Shown one piece after another: positions 43,810 through 52,489 of a stretch of 64,000 nt of DNA. How positions within the stretch are numbered: position 1 is the first letter of the stretch; each line of letters starts with the position of its first letter. The DNA lies in contig NC_015387.1 of NCBI RefSeq assembly GCF_000195335.1, forward strand, positions 868,001 to 932,000, given 5' to 3'. Below the pieces are notes generated by a model that was given only the letters and a program-made list of their open reading frames with translations, made no database searches and was not told where the DNA came from. The stretch comes from Marinithermus hydrothermalis DSM 14884. Its GTDB lineage: Bacteria > Deinococcota > Deinococci > Deinococcales > Marinithermaceae. The position numbers and the translations under genes were made by a program.

Positions 43810-44702
43810 CAGTTCACCTCCACTTTGGGTTCGGTGACGAGGGTGCGGAAGTTAAAGAGGCGCAGGTAGAGGAGCGAGACGACCACGCCGATCACCACCA
43901 GCACCGCGGCCATCGCGGCTCCGAGGCCGAACTCGACGTTGCCGAAATAGTTGGACAGGGCGAGCTTGTAGGCGTGCAAGGACCAGACGGTGGTGGTGTA
44001 GAACCCGGGGCCGCCGTCGGTGAGCAGCAGGATGTATTCGAACGAGGTGAGGAGCGAGAGGGTCTGGTACGCCGTGACGAACAGGATCGGCCACCGCAAC
44101 AGGGGCAGCACCACCCGGCGCACCGTCTGCCAGGTGGTGGCCCCGTCCACCGCGGCGGCGTAGAAGAGGTCGGTGGGGATGGACCGGATGGCTGAGGTGA
44201 AGATCAGCATGCCGAACGAGGCGCCCACCAGCCCGTTGGCCAGCACGATGACGTTCCAGGGCTCCGCGGAGATCCAGTTGCGCGAGACTCCCGTGAGATC
44301 GCTCAATAGGCCGTAAGGCGCTTCCCGCATCAAGCCTTGCCAGACGAAGACGTACACGACCGGGGGGATGATGCGGGGCAGCAGCCACAGGGCGCGGAAC
44401 GGATCCCCATACCGTTCGGGTACGAGCGAGGAGAGCAAGGCCAGCACCAGGCCCATCCCCACGTTGAAGAGCAGCGTGAACCCCACGTACCGGGCGGTGT
44501 TGAGGAGGATCTTGTCCATGAAGGGGTCCTGGAGGAGGTCGCGGTAGTTCTGCAACCCCACCCAGCTCGGATCGCGGAAGGTGATGGTCGAGATGTCCGT
44601 CATGGACAGGAGGATCGTGGCGACCACCGGAATCAGGAAGAACAGGGTGATGAGGACCGTAGCCGGCAAGAGGAACAACAGGGGGGACGCGTACCGCCTC
44701 AC
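43809..44702 (-). CDS. ugpA: ABC sugar importer permease (UgpA/MalF type)
   Basis: 297 residues, six membrane helices; EAA loop FYAAAVDGATTWQTVRRVVLP near residue 185. It pairs with the UgpE-type permease, its start of 44702 lies 16 bases after the binding-protein stop. Confidence 0.9.
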   Translation of the reverse strand: MRRYASPLLFLLPATVLITLFFLIPVVATILLSMTDISTITFRDPSWVGLQNYRDLLQDPFMDKILLNTARYVGFTLLFNVGMGLVLALLSSLVPERYGDPFRALWLLPRIIPPVVYVFVWQGLMREAPYGLLSDLTGVSRNWISAEPWNVIVLANGLVGASFGMLIFTSAIRSIPTDLFYAAAVDGATTWQTVRRVVLPLLRWPILFVTAYQTLSLLTSFEYILLLTDGGPGFYTTTVWSLHAYKLALSNYFGNVEFGLGAAMAAVLVVIGVVVSLLYLRLFNFRTLVTEPKVEVN

Positions 44703-44718
44703 AGGACCCCTCCCTCGC

Positions 44719-46053
44719 TTACTCGATGATCACCTGATCCCTCAGGAGCCGCTGCATCTCCGCCGCGACCACCTCAACGGCTTCCTCAGGCGAGAGGTCA
44801 CCCGACTCGACCGCGGAAACCCCCCGGAAGAAGCTGTCCTGCCACTTGGAGAGGTCGGCGTGCGCGGGCTGGAAGGTGGTGAAGTTCAAGAGGTAGCTGA
44901 CCTCCCGCGTAAACCGGTCGTCCAGGGTTTCCGGGGTGGTCTTCAGGATCGGCAGGTGCCCCGAGCCGACCGCGTGCTTACCGTCGAGTTCAGGCACGGT
45001 CGTGTAGGCCAACAGGCGCACCACGATCTCCTTGTTGGGCGAGTTCGCCGAGACCATGTAGGCCTGCGGGTTTGAGAGCGTGATGGGCTTTCCGCCCTTC
45101 TTATAGGAGGGGTGCGGCGCGAAGCCAAAGTTTTCGAAGAGCCACTCCTGACCGCCCTTGTCCGCGACCCACTGCTGGTCCCACTCCGCCCAGTTCCACG
45201 TCCCACCAGAGAAGAAGAGCACCTTGCCGTCCGTGATGTTCTGGTGGAACCGATCCCAGTTCCCGTCGAGGCGATCGCGCTCGAGCACCCCGCTGTCCAC
45301 GGCTTCCTTCAACCAGCGGAAGTAGCGGAGCGCGGCCTCCTTGGTAAAGACCAGCTTGCCGGTCTCCGGGTCAAACGCCCGCCCGCCGAAGGACCGGTAC
45401 CACTGGATGAAGTCCGGGCCGTTCTTGGGCCGGTGGTAGTACCCCTTGCCGGGCTCGATCACGCCCTTCTCCAGGGCTTCTTGCGCGGTTTTGAGCACGT
45501 CATCCCAGGTAAACTCCCCGTTCGTGATCCGCTCGGGGAGGCTCGCGATCTCCGCGTCGCTCCAACCGAGTTGCTTCAAGAGCGTCTTGTTGAAGTAGAG
45601 GGGGCGGGCCTCGGTGTCCTGGGGGATCCCCCAGATCTGGCCCTGGAAGCGCACCGAATCCCACAGGGTGGGGATCACGTCCTCGAACTGGGCGTACTTG
45701 GGGATGTACTCGTCGAGCGGCGCGATAAACCCTGCGGCGGCCCAGGTCGCGCTCAGCGCGGCCGAGGCCTGCACGATGTCCGGCGCTTGGTTGCTCTGGA
45801 AGGCGAGCAGCACGCGGCGCAGGTAGGGATCCCAGTCGGTGGTGTCGAAAAAGCCCTCCACCTTAACGCGGAAGTCCGCCCCTTCCTTCGCGAGGTCGGC
45901 GTTCAGGCGCTCCGCCGCCTCCTGCAGGTTCGTGAAGCGGGTGATCGAAGGATCGTCCGGCCCGATCGTCCACGCCTGGATCGTGATCGTCCGCTGGGCG
46001 TAGGCCAGGCCGAGCAGAACCGCTAGAATGCCAAGCAACCACTTAACCCTCAT
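44719..46053 (-). CDS. ugpB: ABC importer extracellular solute-binding protein (family 1)
   Basis: 444 residues with a signal peptide (1-19, AYAQ). There is no lipobox Cys. The chain has the family-1 binding-protein layout, with APDIVQASAALSATWAAAGF, GIPQDTEARPLYFNK and the aromatic-rich ligand region GGTWNWAEWDQQW. CUT1 binding proteins with many Trp bind sugars or polyols; inositol importers of this class are known in Thermotoga. The context of iol genes favours inositol or an inositol derivative. DeoR ends 77 bases upstream with no clear promoter in between. Confidence 0.88.
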   Translation of the reverse strand: MRVKWLLGILAVLLGLAYAQRTITIQAWTIGPDDPSITRFTNLQEAAERLNADLAKEGADFRVKVEGFFDTTDWDPYLRRVLLAFQSNQAPDIVQASAALSATWAAAGFIAPLDEYIPKYAQFEDVIPTLWDSVRFQGQIWGIPQDTEARPLYFNKTLLKQLGWSDAEIASLPERITNGEFTWDDVLKTAQEALEKGVIEPGKGYYHRPKNGPDFIQWYRSFGGRAFDPETGKLVFTKEAALRYFRWLKEAVDSGVLERDRLDGNWDRFHQNITDGKVLFFSGGTWNWAEWDQQWVADKGGQEWLFENFGFAPHPSYKKGGKPITLSNPQAYMVSANSPNKEIVVRLLAYTTVPELDGKHAVGSGHLPILKTTPETLDDRFTREVSYLLNFTTFQPAHADLSKWQDSFFRGVSAVESGDLSPEEAVEVVAAEMQRLLRDQVIIE

Positions 46054-46129
46054 CTCCTACCTCCTTTCCCACAACCAACCCGAGCCCAGCACCCTGGCTC
46101 GAGCAGAGGGGCCCCATACGACAACCGGC

Positions 46130-46930
46130 TCATACCGTTACCTCGCGCTTGGAAGCGGACGGCGCGACCTCAGCGAGGGTGTACTCGAGCCCCCGCGCGC
46201 GCAGCGCCGCTAAAAACTCCGCCGGGGCGCGCGTGTCCGTGATGAGGTGGTGAACCTCCTCCAAGGCCGCGAACCGCGCCAGGGTGGCGTGCCCCAGCTT
46301 GCTGGAGTCCGCAAGCACAAAAACCCGTTCCGCAGCGTGCAGCATCGCGCGTTTGGCCTCGGCCTCGGTGGGGTTGGGGGTGGTGCACCCCTTCTCGAGC
46401 GAGACTCCGGTAGCCCCAAGGAAGGCCTTGTCCACGTGGTAGTCCTCGAGGGTCCGTACCGTGGCTGGCCCGATCAGCGCGAGGCTGTGGGGCCGCACCT
46501 GCCCGCCCGCGAGGAGGAGTTCCCAGCGGGTCTCCGCGAGCTCCAGGGTGACCGGGACCGAGTTCGTAATCACGTACAGCGAGCGAAAGCGGGACTTCAT
46601 TAACCGAGCCAAAAGCAGCGTCGTGGTTCCGGCATCCAGAATGATTGAGTCCCCCTCGTCGATGTGCTCGAGCGCCGCGCGGGCGATGGCGCGTTTCTCC
46701 GCTTGCCGCAGGTACAGCTTTTCTCGGAACGAGGGGTTGAACAGGCTCTTGTGCGTGTAGGTCGCGCCCCCGTGGGTGCGTTGCAGCAGGCCGCGGGCCT
46801 CGAGCTCGGCGAGATCCTTGCGGATCGTGACCTGGCTGACGCCGAACCGTTCGGCGAGGGTCTCGACCCGGACCGAGCCGTGCTGTTCTAAAAGCCGGAT
46901 GATCTGGCTGCGCCGCTCTTCCGCGCGCAC
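46130..46930 (-). CDS. iolR: DeoR-family transcription repressor
   Basis: 266 residues from GTG 46930 with GAGGAGGAAG upstream. The N-terminal helix-turn-helix (VETLAERFGVSQVTIRKDL) recognises operators; the sugar-phosphate-isomerase-like sensor domain has ILDAGTTTLLLARL and the CTTPNPTEAEAKRAML segment typical of DeoR/GlpR. IolR of Bacillus is in this family. It likely controls the surrounding block; a matching inverted repeat lies over the block's promoter at 55560-55593. The gene symbol is by context. Confidence 0.88.
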   Translation of the reverse strand: MRAEERRSQIIRLLEQHGSVRVETLAERFGVSQVTIRKDLAELEARGLLQRTHGGATYTHKSLFNPSFREKLYLRQAEKRAIARAALEHIDEGDSIILDAGTTTLLLARLMKSRFRSLYVITNSVPVTLELAETRWELLLAGGQVRPHSLALIGPATVRTLEDYHVDKAFLGATGVSLEKGCTTPNPTEAEAKRAMLHAAERVFVLADSSKLGHATLARFAALEEVHHLITDTRAPAEFLAALRARGLEYTLAEVAPSASKREVTV

Positions 46931-46945
46931 GCTTCCTCCTCTTCG

Positions 46946-47776
46946 TTAGGGCTTGCCTATAGGTATTGTAATGGGTTGGCCCGCCCAGTCCTCCCGCATC
47001 CACGCCCAGTCAGGGTCGTCCTTGGGGGGTGTGGCGCGTGCCTCGTCCAGCAGCTCGCCCGCGAGGTAGTTGAGGTAGTACACGTTCGAGCCGGGCGGGG
47101 CCGCGACCGGGTGGTATCCTTCCGGGACCAGGATCAGGTCCCCGTCCCGGGCGAGCAGGCACTCGTCCAGGTCGGTGTCCTTCGTGTAGTTGCGGTGGAT
47201 CGCGAACCCGTGCTTGGGTGTGATCTTGTAGTAGTAGGTCTCCTCCAGGTACGCCGATCCCATGCGACCGTCGTGCCGGTGCGGGGGCCAGCCGGACCAG
47301 AACCCGGAGGGGGTGTAGACCTCGAAGAGGATCAGGCGTTCCGCGGGCAGGTGCGGCCCCAGCACGTGGTTGACTTGGCGGGTGGCGTTCGCCCCGCCGC
47401 GGATCTCGACCTTCATCTCCTCGGGCTTAAAGCAGCGCAAAGGGTACCGGCCCCGTGCGGGCGCCCCGCCCAACGCGCACTCGAACGCGGTCTGGGCTTC
47501 GATCCGGTAGCGCGTGCCGGGCGGCAGGTACAGGACGTGCGGCAACTCGGCGAACACGCTCCGGCGCTCGAGGAGGAACTGTTCGCCGTTCGCCTCGATC
47601 CTTGCGGTACCCGCAAGGGGCACCAAGGCAACCTCGTGCCCAGCGGTCTCCTCAGCGTACGCCTCGCCGGTCTCGAGGCGCACGGCCTTGAACCACAGGT
47701 ACCGCCAGCCGGCCTGCTGGGGCGTGACCTCCACCAGCACGCCGCGGTTCTTCTGGGGACGGATATGGCGCCTCAT
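46946..47776 (-). CDS. iolB: 5-deoxy-glucuronate isomerase
   Basis: 276 residues, the usual IolB length. It turns 5-deoxy-D-glucuronate into 5-dehydro-2-deoxy-D-gluconate. The bicupin metal site is visible in PPHRHDG and the LEETYYYKI segment with conserved His/Glu; VPEGYHPVAAPPGSNVYYLNYL is a family hallmark. It overlaps the next upstream gene by four bases. Confidence 0.94.
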   Translation of the reverse strand: MRRHIRPQKNRGVLVEVTPQQAGWRYLWFKAVRLETGEAYAEETAGHEVALVPLAGTARIEANGEQFLLERRSVFAELPHVLYLPPGTRYRIEAQTAFECALGGAPARGRYPLRCFKPEEMKVEIRGGANATRQVNHVLGPHLPAERLILFEVYTPSGFWSGWPPHRHDGRMGSAYLEETYYYKITPKHGFAIHRNYTKDTDLDECLLARDGDLILVPEGYHPVAAPPGSNVYYLNYLAGELLDEARATPPKDDPDWAWMREDWAGQPITIPIGKP

Positions 47777-48777
47777 TGGATCTCCTCCACGCGTACCGGA
47801 CGGCCTTCCTTTAAGCTCCGTGTCGCCGCGAGCCCGAGCCGGAGGGCCTCGAGGGCGTCCTCGGGGCCGGGGGTGGGGGGGTGGCCCGCGGCGACGGCGT
47901 GGAAGAAGGCCTCGAGCTCCAGCCGGTACGCCTCCTTGAAGCGGTCCATGAAGAAGAAGTAGTGGTCCGCGTGGTACCCCCCCTCGCGGAAGTGGTAGAG
48001 CGGAGTCTTGGGCAGGGCCTCGATCACGAGCTTGCCGCGTTCCCCGAAGACCTCAACGCGGATGTCGTACCCGTACACCGCGCGGCGCGAGTTCTCGACG
48101 ACGCCGAGGGCGCCGTTCGCGAAGCGCAGCAGGGTAAGGGCGGTGTCCACGTCGCCGAGTTCGGCGATGCGCGGATCCACCCGCACCGCGCCCCAGCTCT
48201 GGACCTCGAGGACCTCACCGACCAAAAACCGCGCGGTGTCGAACTCGTGGATGGCCTGGTCCAGGAAGAGGCCGCCGGAGGCTTTGAGGTACTCGAGGGA
48301 GGGCGGGGCGGGGTCGCGCCCTACCGCACGGAACTGCTCGATCTCGCCGATCACCCCGTCGTCGATCTGGTCTCGGGCCGTGGCGTACCCGGGGTCGTAG
48401 CGGCGCTGGAACCCGATCTGGAACGGCACCCCGGCCGTACGGACCGCTTCGAGGACGCGCCGGGTCTGGGCGAGCTCGAGGGCGACCGGCTTCTCGCAGA
48501 AGATGGCCTTGCCCGCTTGGGCCGCGGCCTCGATGAGGGGGGCGTGGGTGGGGGTGGGGGTGGCGATCACCACCACCTCGACGGCGGGGTCCAGGATCGC
48601 GGCCTCGGGCTCGGGGTAGGTGCGCTCCGCGCGCGCGAGGCGCTGCGCGGCCCTTGCGGCCTCGGGGTCGGGGTCCGCAACCGCGACCACGCGCGCCGTG
48701 GGGAGGCCCGCGAGGTTCTTGGCGTGCTCGCGGCCCATGCGTCCTGCGCCTAGCAATGCCGTCCCGAAGGTCTTCAT
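47773..48777 (-). CDS. iolG: Gfo/Idh/MocA-family inositol dehydrogenase, second copy
   Basis: 334 residues. The Rossmann motif is LLGAGRMGREHA, the dinucleotide-binding EKPVAL segment is near residue 95, and the likely catalytic Lys/Asp/His are in EKP and LDQAIHEFDTARF. It is similar in layout to the IolG-type gene at 54381. The two may serve different inositol stereoisomers (myo, scyllo or D-chiro), or one may act on a later ketone. Confidence 0.88.
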   Translation of the reverse strand: MKTFGTALLGAGRMGREHAKNLAGLPTARVVAVADPDPEAARAAQRLARAERTYPEPEAAILDPAVEVVVIATPTPTHAPLIEAAAQAGKAIFCEKPVALELAQTRRVLEAVRTAGVPFQIGFQRRYDPGYATARDQIDDGVIGEIEQFRAVGRDPAPPSLEYLKASGGLFLDQAIHEFDTARFLVGEVLEVQSWGAVRVDPRIAELGDVDTALTLLRFANGALGVVENSRRAVYGYDIRVEVFGERGKLVIEALPKTPLYHFREGGYHADHYFFFMDRFKEAYRLELEAFFHAVAAGHPPTPGPEDALEALRLGLAATRSLKEGRPVRVEEIQ

Positions 48778-49703
48778 CGCACCTCCTCCAGGACCCGCTG
48801 GGCGATTTTTGGGGGCGAGAGGCCGTGTTGCTCCAAGAGGAACTCGTTCGGGGCGGACTCGCCGAACACGTCTTGGATGCCGATGCGGACCACGCGCTTG
48901 GGGTTGTGCGCGGAGAGGACCTCGGCGACGAGGCCGCCGAGCCCCCCGTAGACGTTGTGCTCCTCGGTGGTCACGACGAGCGCCGCCTCACCCACGGCCT
49001 CCACCAGCTCCGTTTCGTTCAGCGGCTTGATCGAGCCCACGTGGAGGACGGTCGCGTGGACGCCTTCCTTCTTGAGGAGCCGGGCCGCCTCGAGGGTCCG
49101 CGGGGTTTGGACCCCGGTCGAGACGAGCGCGACGTCGGCGCCTTCCTTGAGCCGGATCACGCGGCCGGGTTCGAAGACGTAATCCTCCTTGAAGAGGACC
49201 GGGCTGGGGTCGCGCGCGAGCCGCAGGTAGACCGGGCCAATGTACGCGGTGGCCCAGTGCATCATGGCCCGGGCCTCCACCGCGTCCGCTGGGGCGAGGA
49301 CCACCATCTCCGGCATGGCCCGCACGATCGCGAGGTCCTCCACGTCCTGGTGGGTCTTGCCGGTGTACCCGGTGAGAAGCCCCGCGTAGGCCGCGCCGAT
49401 CTTGACGTTGGCGTGGGTTTGCGCGACCAGCATGCGCAACGGGTCCGCGGCGCGGTGGGTCAAAAAGACCGCGAAGGAGCTGATCCAAGGGATCAAGCCC
49501 AGCGTGCTGAGCCCTGCCGCCGCCCCCATGAGGTTCTGCTCGGCGATGCCCATCTCGAGGAAACGCTCGGGGTAGGCCACCTCGAACTTGTCGGCCTTGG
49601 TGGAGTTCGCGAGGTCCCCGTCCATCACGACGAGGTTGGGGTACTGCGCGCCGAGCTCGACCAGGGTTTCGCCGAAGACCTCGCGCAGCGCTTGGGTCTT
49701 CAC
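48774..49703 (-). CDS. Transketolase, C-terminal subunit
   Basis: 309 residues from GTG 49703, whose codon overlaps the stop of the N-terminal subunit (GTGA). It holds the pyrimidine-binding domain with the catalytic Glu55 (MGIAEQNLMG) that contacts the thiamine N1', and the C-terminal domain (from about 190). Split transketolases of this type occur in several bacteria and archaea and in the sulfoquinovose transketolase pathway. Its position between iolB/iolG and a D-malate dehydrogenase suggests it acts on an inositol-derived ketose (see findings). Confidence 0.93.
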   Translation of the reverse strand: MKTQALREVFGETLVELGAQYPNLVVMDGDLANSTKADKFEVAYPERFLEMGIAEQNLMGAAAGLSTLGLIPWISSFAVFLTHRAADPLRMLVAQTHANVKIGAAYAGLLTGYTGKTHQDVEDLAIVRAMPEMVVLAPADAVEARAMMHWATAYIGPVYLRLARDPSPVLFKEDYVFEPGRVIRLKEGADVALVSTGVQTPRTLEAARLLKKEGVHATVLHVGSIKPLNETELVEAVGEAALVVTTEEHNVYGGLGGLVAEVLSAHNPKRVVRIGIQDVFGESAPNEFLLEQHGLSPPKIAQRVLEEVR

Positions 49704-50563
49704 GCCAGAGCCTCCTCTCCCTCGATGCCGAGTTCCTTGCGGGCTTGCTCGAGCTCTTCCCTGGTGGGTACTTTCGAGTGCCAGGCGTGCTTGCCTTCGG
49801 TGAACGAGAGCCCCTTGCCCTTGATGGTGTGCGCCACGATCACGGTGGGCACCCCTTCCGCGGCGGCTGCGCGGGCCTCGGTGCACGCCGCGATGATCTG
49901 GTCGAAGGCGTGCCCGTCGATCTCCCGCACCCGCCAGCCGAAGGCCTGGAAGATCTGGCGGGGGTCCGCGTCGTCCCAGGGGTCGCGGCGGTCCCCGCGG
50001 CCTTGGCCGCGCCAGCCGTACTGCTGCAGACCGTTCCAGTCGAGAAGGGCGGTGAGGTTGCCGAGACGGTACTTCCGTGCGGTGTTGACCGCCTCCCAGA
50101 CCATGCCTTCCTGGATCTCACCGTCCCCGAGCATCACGAAGGTGTGGAAGGTCTTGCCCTTGAGTTTGGCGCCAAGGGCGATACCCACGCCGAAGGAAAG
50201 CCCTTGCCCGAGGGAGCCGGTGGAGGCGTCCAATCCCGGAAGGCGCGTCATGTCCGGGTGGCCTTGGAGGCGGGAATTGCCTTTGTCGAAGGTGGCCAGC
50301 TCCTCCAGGGGGAAGTACCCGCGGAGGGCCATCACCACGTACAGCCCGATCGCGGAGTGCCCCTTGGAGAGGATGAACCGATCCCGGTCCTCCCAAAGGG
50401 GGTCCTCGGGGCGGATGTTCAGCACGTTGAAGTACAGGGCGATCAGCATCTCCATGGCGGACAGGGGCCCGCCGATATGCCCGGCCCCGCTGTGGTGCAC
50501 CGTCTTGAGCACCAGGTACCGTCCCTTGCGGGCCAGGGCCTCCAGGTCCGCGTAGGCTTTCAC
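49700..50563 (-). CDS. Transketolase, N-terminal subunit
   Basis: 287 residues from GTG 50563. The thiamine-diphosphate motif GDGE (146-149) to DWNG (175-178) is complete, and HHSGAGHIGG (23-32), SKGHSAIGL and STGSLGQGL (114-122) provide the active-site histidines. Together with the next gene it makes a full alpha2beta2 transketolase. It overlaps both neighbours by four bases, so translation is tightly coupled. Such coupling inside an iol operon is not part of the classical inositol pathway. Confidence 0.94.
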   Translation of the reverse strand: MKAYADLEALARKGRYLVLKTVHHSGAGHIGGPLSAMEMLIALYFNVLNIRPEDPLWEDRDRFILSKGHSAIGLYVVMALRGYFPLEELATFDKGNSRLQGHPDMTRLPGLDASTGSLGQGLSFGVGIALGAKLKGKTFHTFVMLGDGEIQEGMVWEAVNTARKYRLGNLTALLDWNGLQQYGWRGQGRGDRRDPWDDADPRQIFQAFGWRVREIDGHAFDQIIAACTEARAAAAEGVPTVIVAHTIKGKGLSFTEGKHAWHSKVPTREELEQARKELGIEGEEALA

Positions 50564-51624
50564 GCTTCCACCTCCTCGAGTTTCTCCAGCACGGCGCGGG
50601 TCACCTCGCCCGTACGGGCGGTGCCGCCGAGGTCGGGGGTCAATACCCGGCCCTCGGCGGTGACCGCCTCGACGGCCTGCATGAGCGCGCGGGCCGCCGC
50701 TGCCTCGCCGAGGAACTCGAGCATCAGCCCGACCGCCCAGTAAGTCGCGATGGGGTTCGCGATGCCTTGGCCGGCGATGTCCGGCGCGCTGCCGTGCACG
50801 GGCTCGAAGAGCGAGGGGTAAGTGCGCTCGGGGTTCAGGTTCGCGCTCGCGGGCAGGCCGAGGCTGCCCTGGAGCGCGCCCGCGAGGTCGGTGAGGAGAT
50901 CCCCGATGAGGTTCGAGGCCACCACCACGTCCAGCCGTGTGGGGTCCCGCACCAGCATGGCCGCGAGGGCGTCCGCGTGGTAACGGGTGACCTCGACGTC
51001 CGGGTACTCGCGCGCCACTTCCGCCACCACCTCGTCCCACATCACGAAGGCGTACTGCATCGCGTTGGACTTGGTGGCGTTCGCGAGCCTCTTTTGGCGT
51101 TTTATGGCGAGGTCGAAGGCGTACCGCACCGCGCGTTCCACGCCTTTTCGGGTAAAGACCGTGGTCTGCAGGGCCACCTCGTCCGGCGTGCCCTGGCGAA
51201 GCCGCCCCCCGGCGCCGGCGTACTCGCCCTCCGAGTTCTCCCGCACGAACACGATATCGAACGCCGGGTTCCCCTTGAGGGGGGTGGGCAGACCCGGAAG
51301 GGGCCGGGCCGGCCGCAGGTTGATGTAGAGGTCGAACCGTTGGCGCAAGGGCACGAGCAGCCCCCGGAGCGAGACGTGGTCCGGCACGCGCCGGGGGTCC
51401 CCCACCGCGCCGAGCAGGATCGCGTCGTGCTGCTTCAGGGCCTCGAACGCCGCCTCGGGCATCATGGTGCCGTGCTCGAGGTAGTACGCGCAGGAGTAGG
51501 GGTAGTCGGTGATCTGGAGGTCGAACCCGAACCACGCGGCGAGGGCCTCGAGGACCCGCACCCCTTCGGGAATGACCTCGGTGCCGATCCCGTCCCCGGG
51601 GATCAAGCCGATGCTATAGGGCAC
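50560..51624 (-). CDS. dmlA: D-malate/tartrate dehydrogenase (decarboxylating), isopropylmalate dehydrogenase family
   Basis: 354 residues from GTG 51624 with GAGGAGGT upstream. It has the general family motifs IPGDGIG, VRENSEGEYAG, VVASNLIGDLLTDL and [24 protein letters not shown]. The features GAVGDP, VPDHVSL (80-86) in the substrate loop and TTVFTRKGVERAVRYAF are those I know from DmlA/TtuC, which turn D-malate or tartrate into pyruvate or a keto acid plus CO2, and differ from leuB at 58117. It overlaps iolE by 11 bases. In this block the likely substrate is D-malate. Confidence 0.87.
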   Translation of the reverse strand: MPYSIGLIPGDGIGTEVIPEGVRVLEALAAWFGFDLQITDYPYSCAYYLEHGTMMPEAAFEALKQHDAILLGAVGDPRRVPDHVSLRGLLVPLRQRFDLYINLRPARPLPGLPTPLKGNPAFDIVFVRENSEGEYAGAGGRLRQGTPDEVALQTTVFTRKGVERAVRYAFDLAIKRQKRLANATKSNAMQYAFVMWDEVVAEVAREYPDVEVTRYHADALAAMLVRDPTRLDVVVASNLIGDLLTDLAGALQGSLGLPASANLNPERTYPSLFEPVHGSAPDIAGQGIANPIATYWAVGLMLEFLGEAAAARALMQAVEAVTAEGRVLTPDLGGTARTGEVTRAVLEKLEEVEA

Positions 51625-52489
51625 GCAGCACCTCCTCGAGGTACGCCCGGTTCTTCCGGGCCACCTCCGTGGGGTCATCGGGCGTGGTGTCCTGCTCGAG
51701 AACGAGCCACCCGGCGTACCCGTGCGCTTTGAGGGCGGCGACGATCTCGGGGATCCGGGCGATGCCTTGGCCGAGCGGGGCGAAGACGTAGCGCCGCAGG
51801 GCTTCGGAGAAGTCGTACCCCGCGCGCCGGGCTTCCTCAAGGACCCGCCCGTTCACGTCCTTGAGGTGAACGTACGCCACGCGCTTGCCGTAGCGGGCGA
51901 GCATCGCCGGCACCTCCCCGCCGCCGTAGACGAGGTGGCCGGTGTCCAGGCACCAACCGACCAGGTCCGGGTCGGTCTGCTCCAAAAGCCGCGCGGTCTC
52001 CTCGGGGGTCTCCACGTAGGTGCCCGCGTGGTTGTGGAAGACGAGGCGCATGCCGAGCGCTTGGAGCCGCTCCCCGAGCGCGTGCAGCCCCTCGGTGAGG
52101 CTGCGCCACTGGGCTTCGGACAGGCCCAGCTCGGGCGTGACGCGCCCCGCATAGCGCTGGCGTTGGGCGTCCCCGGAGTCCGCGGCCACCAGGTACCGCG
52201 CGCCCAAGGCGCGGAGGAAGCGGGCCTGGACGAGGGCGCGTTCGAGCTCCTCCTCGCGTTTGGTGGGGGTGCGGAGCTCGAGGCCCACGAACGCACCGAG
52301 GAGGACGAGGCCGCGGTCCGCGAGGTCGCGCTCGAGCCGTTTGGGGTCGGTGGGGAGGCTGGTGGACCACTCGGTGGCCTTGTACCCCGCCCGGACGATC
52401 TCGTCCAGGATCCTGGGGTATGGGGTCCAGGGGCGGTAGTCCCGCACGTCCTCGTTGTTCCAGTTGATGGGGGCGGTTGCGAGCTTCAT
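51614..52489 (-). CDS. iolE: 2-keto-myo-inositol dehydratase
   Basis: 291 residues from ATG 52489 (ATGA overlap with iolD). The xylose-isomerase-like TIM barrel begins with the IolE-typical APINWNNED and has FHNHAGTYVE, CLDTGHLVYGG, VHLKDVNG and LVLEQDTTP with the metal-binding His/Glu/Asp residues. It removes water from 2-keto-myo-inositol to give a trihydroxycyclohexanedione. Confidence 0.95.
   Translation of the reverse strand: MKLATAPINWNNEDVRDYRPWTPYPRILDEIVRAGYKATEWSTSLPTDPKRLERDLADRGLVLLGAFVGLELRTPTKREEELERALVQARFLRALGARYLVAADSGDAQRQRYAGRVTPELGLSEAQWRSLTEGLHALGERLQALGMRLVFHNHAGTYVETPEETARLLEQTDPDLVGWCLDTGHLVYGGGEVPAMLARYGKRVAYVHLKDVNGRVLEEARRAGYDFSEALRRYVFAPLGQGIARIPEIVAALKAHGYAGWLVLEQDTTPDDPTEVARKNRAYLEEVLRAL

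Noticed and set aside
50560-51624. A second leuB
   Set aside because: It lacks the LeuB-type [10 protein letters not shown] segment and has DmlA/TtuC-type substrate-loop features; a clear leuB is at 58117 with leuC and leuD.
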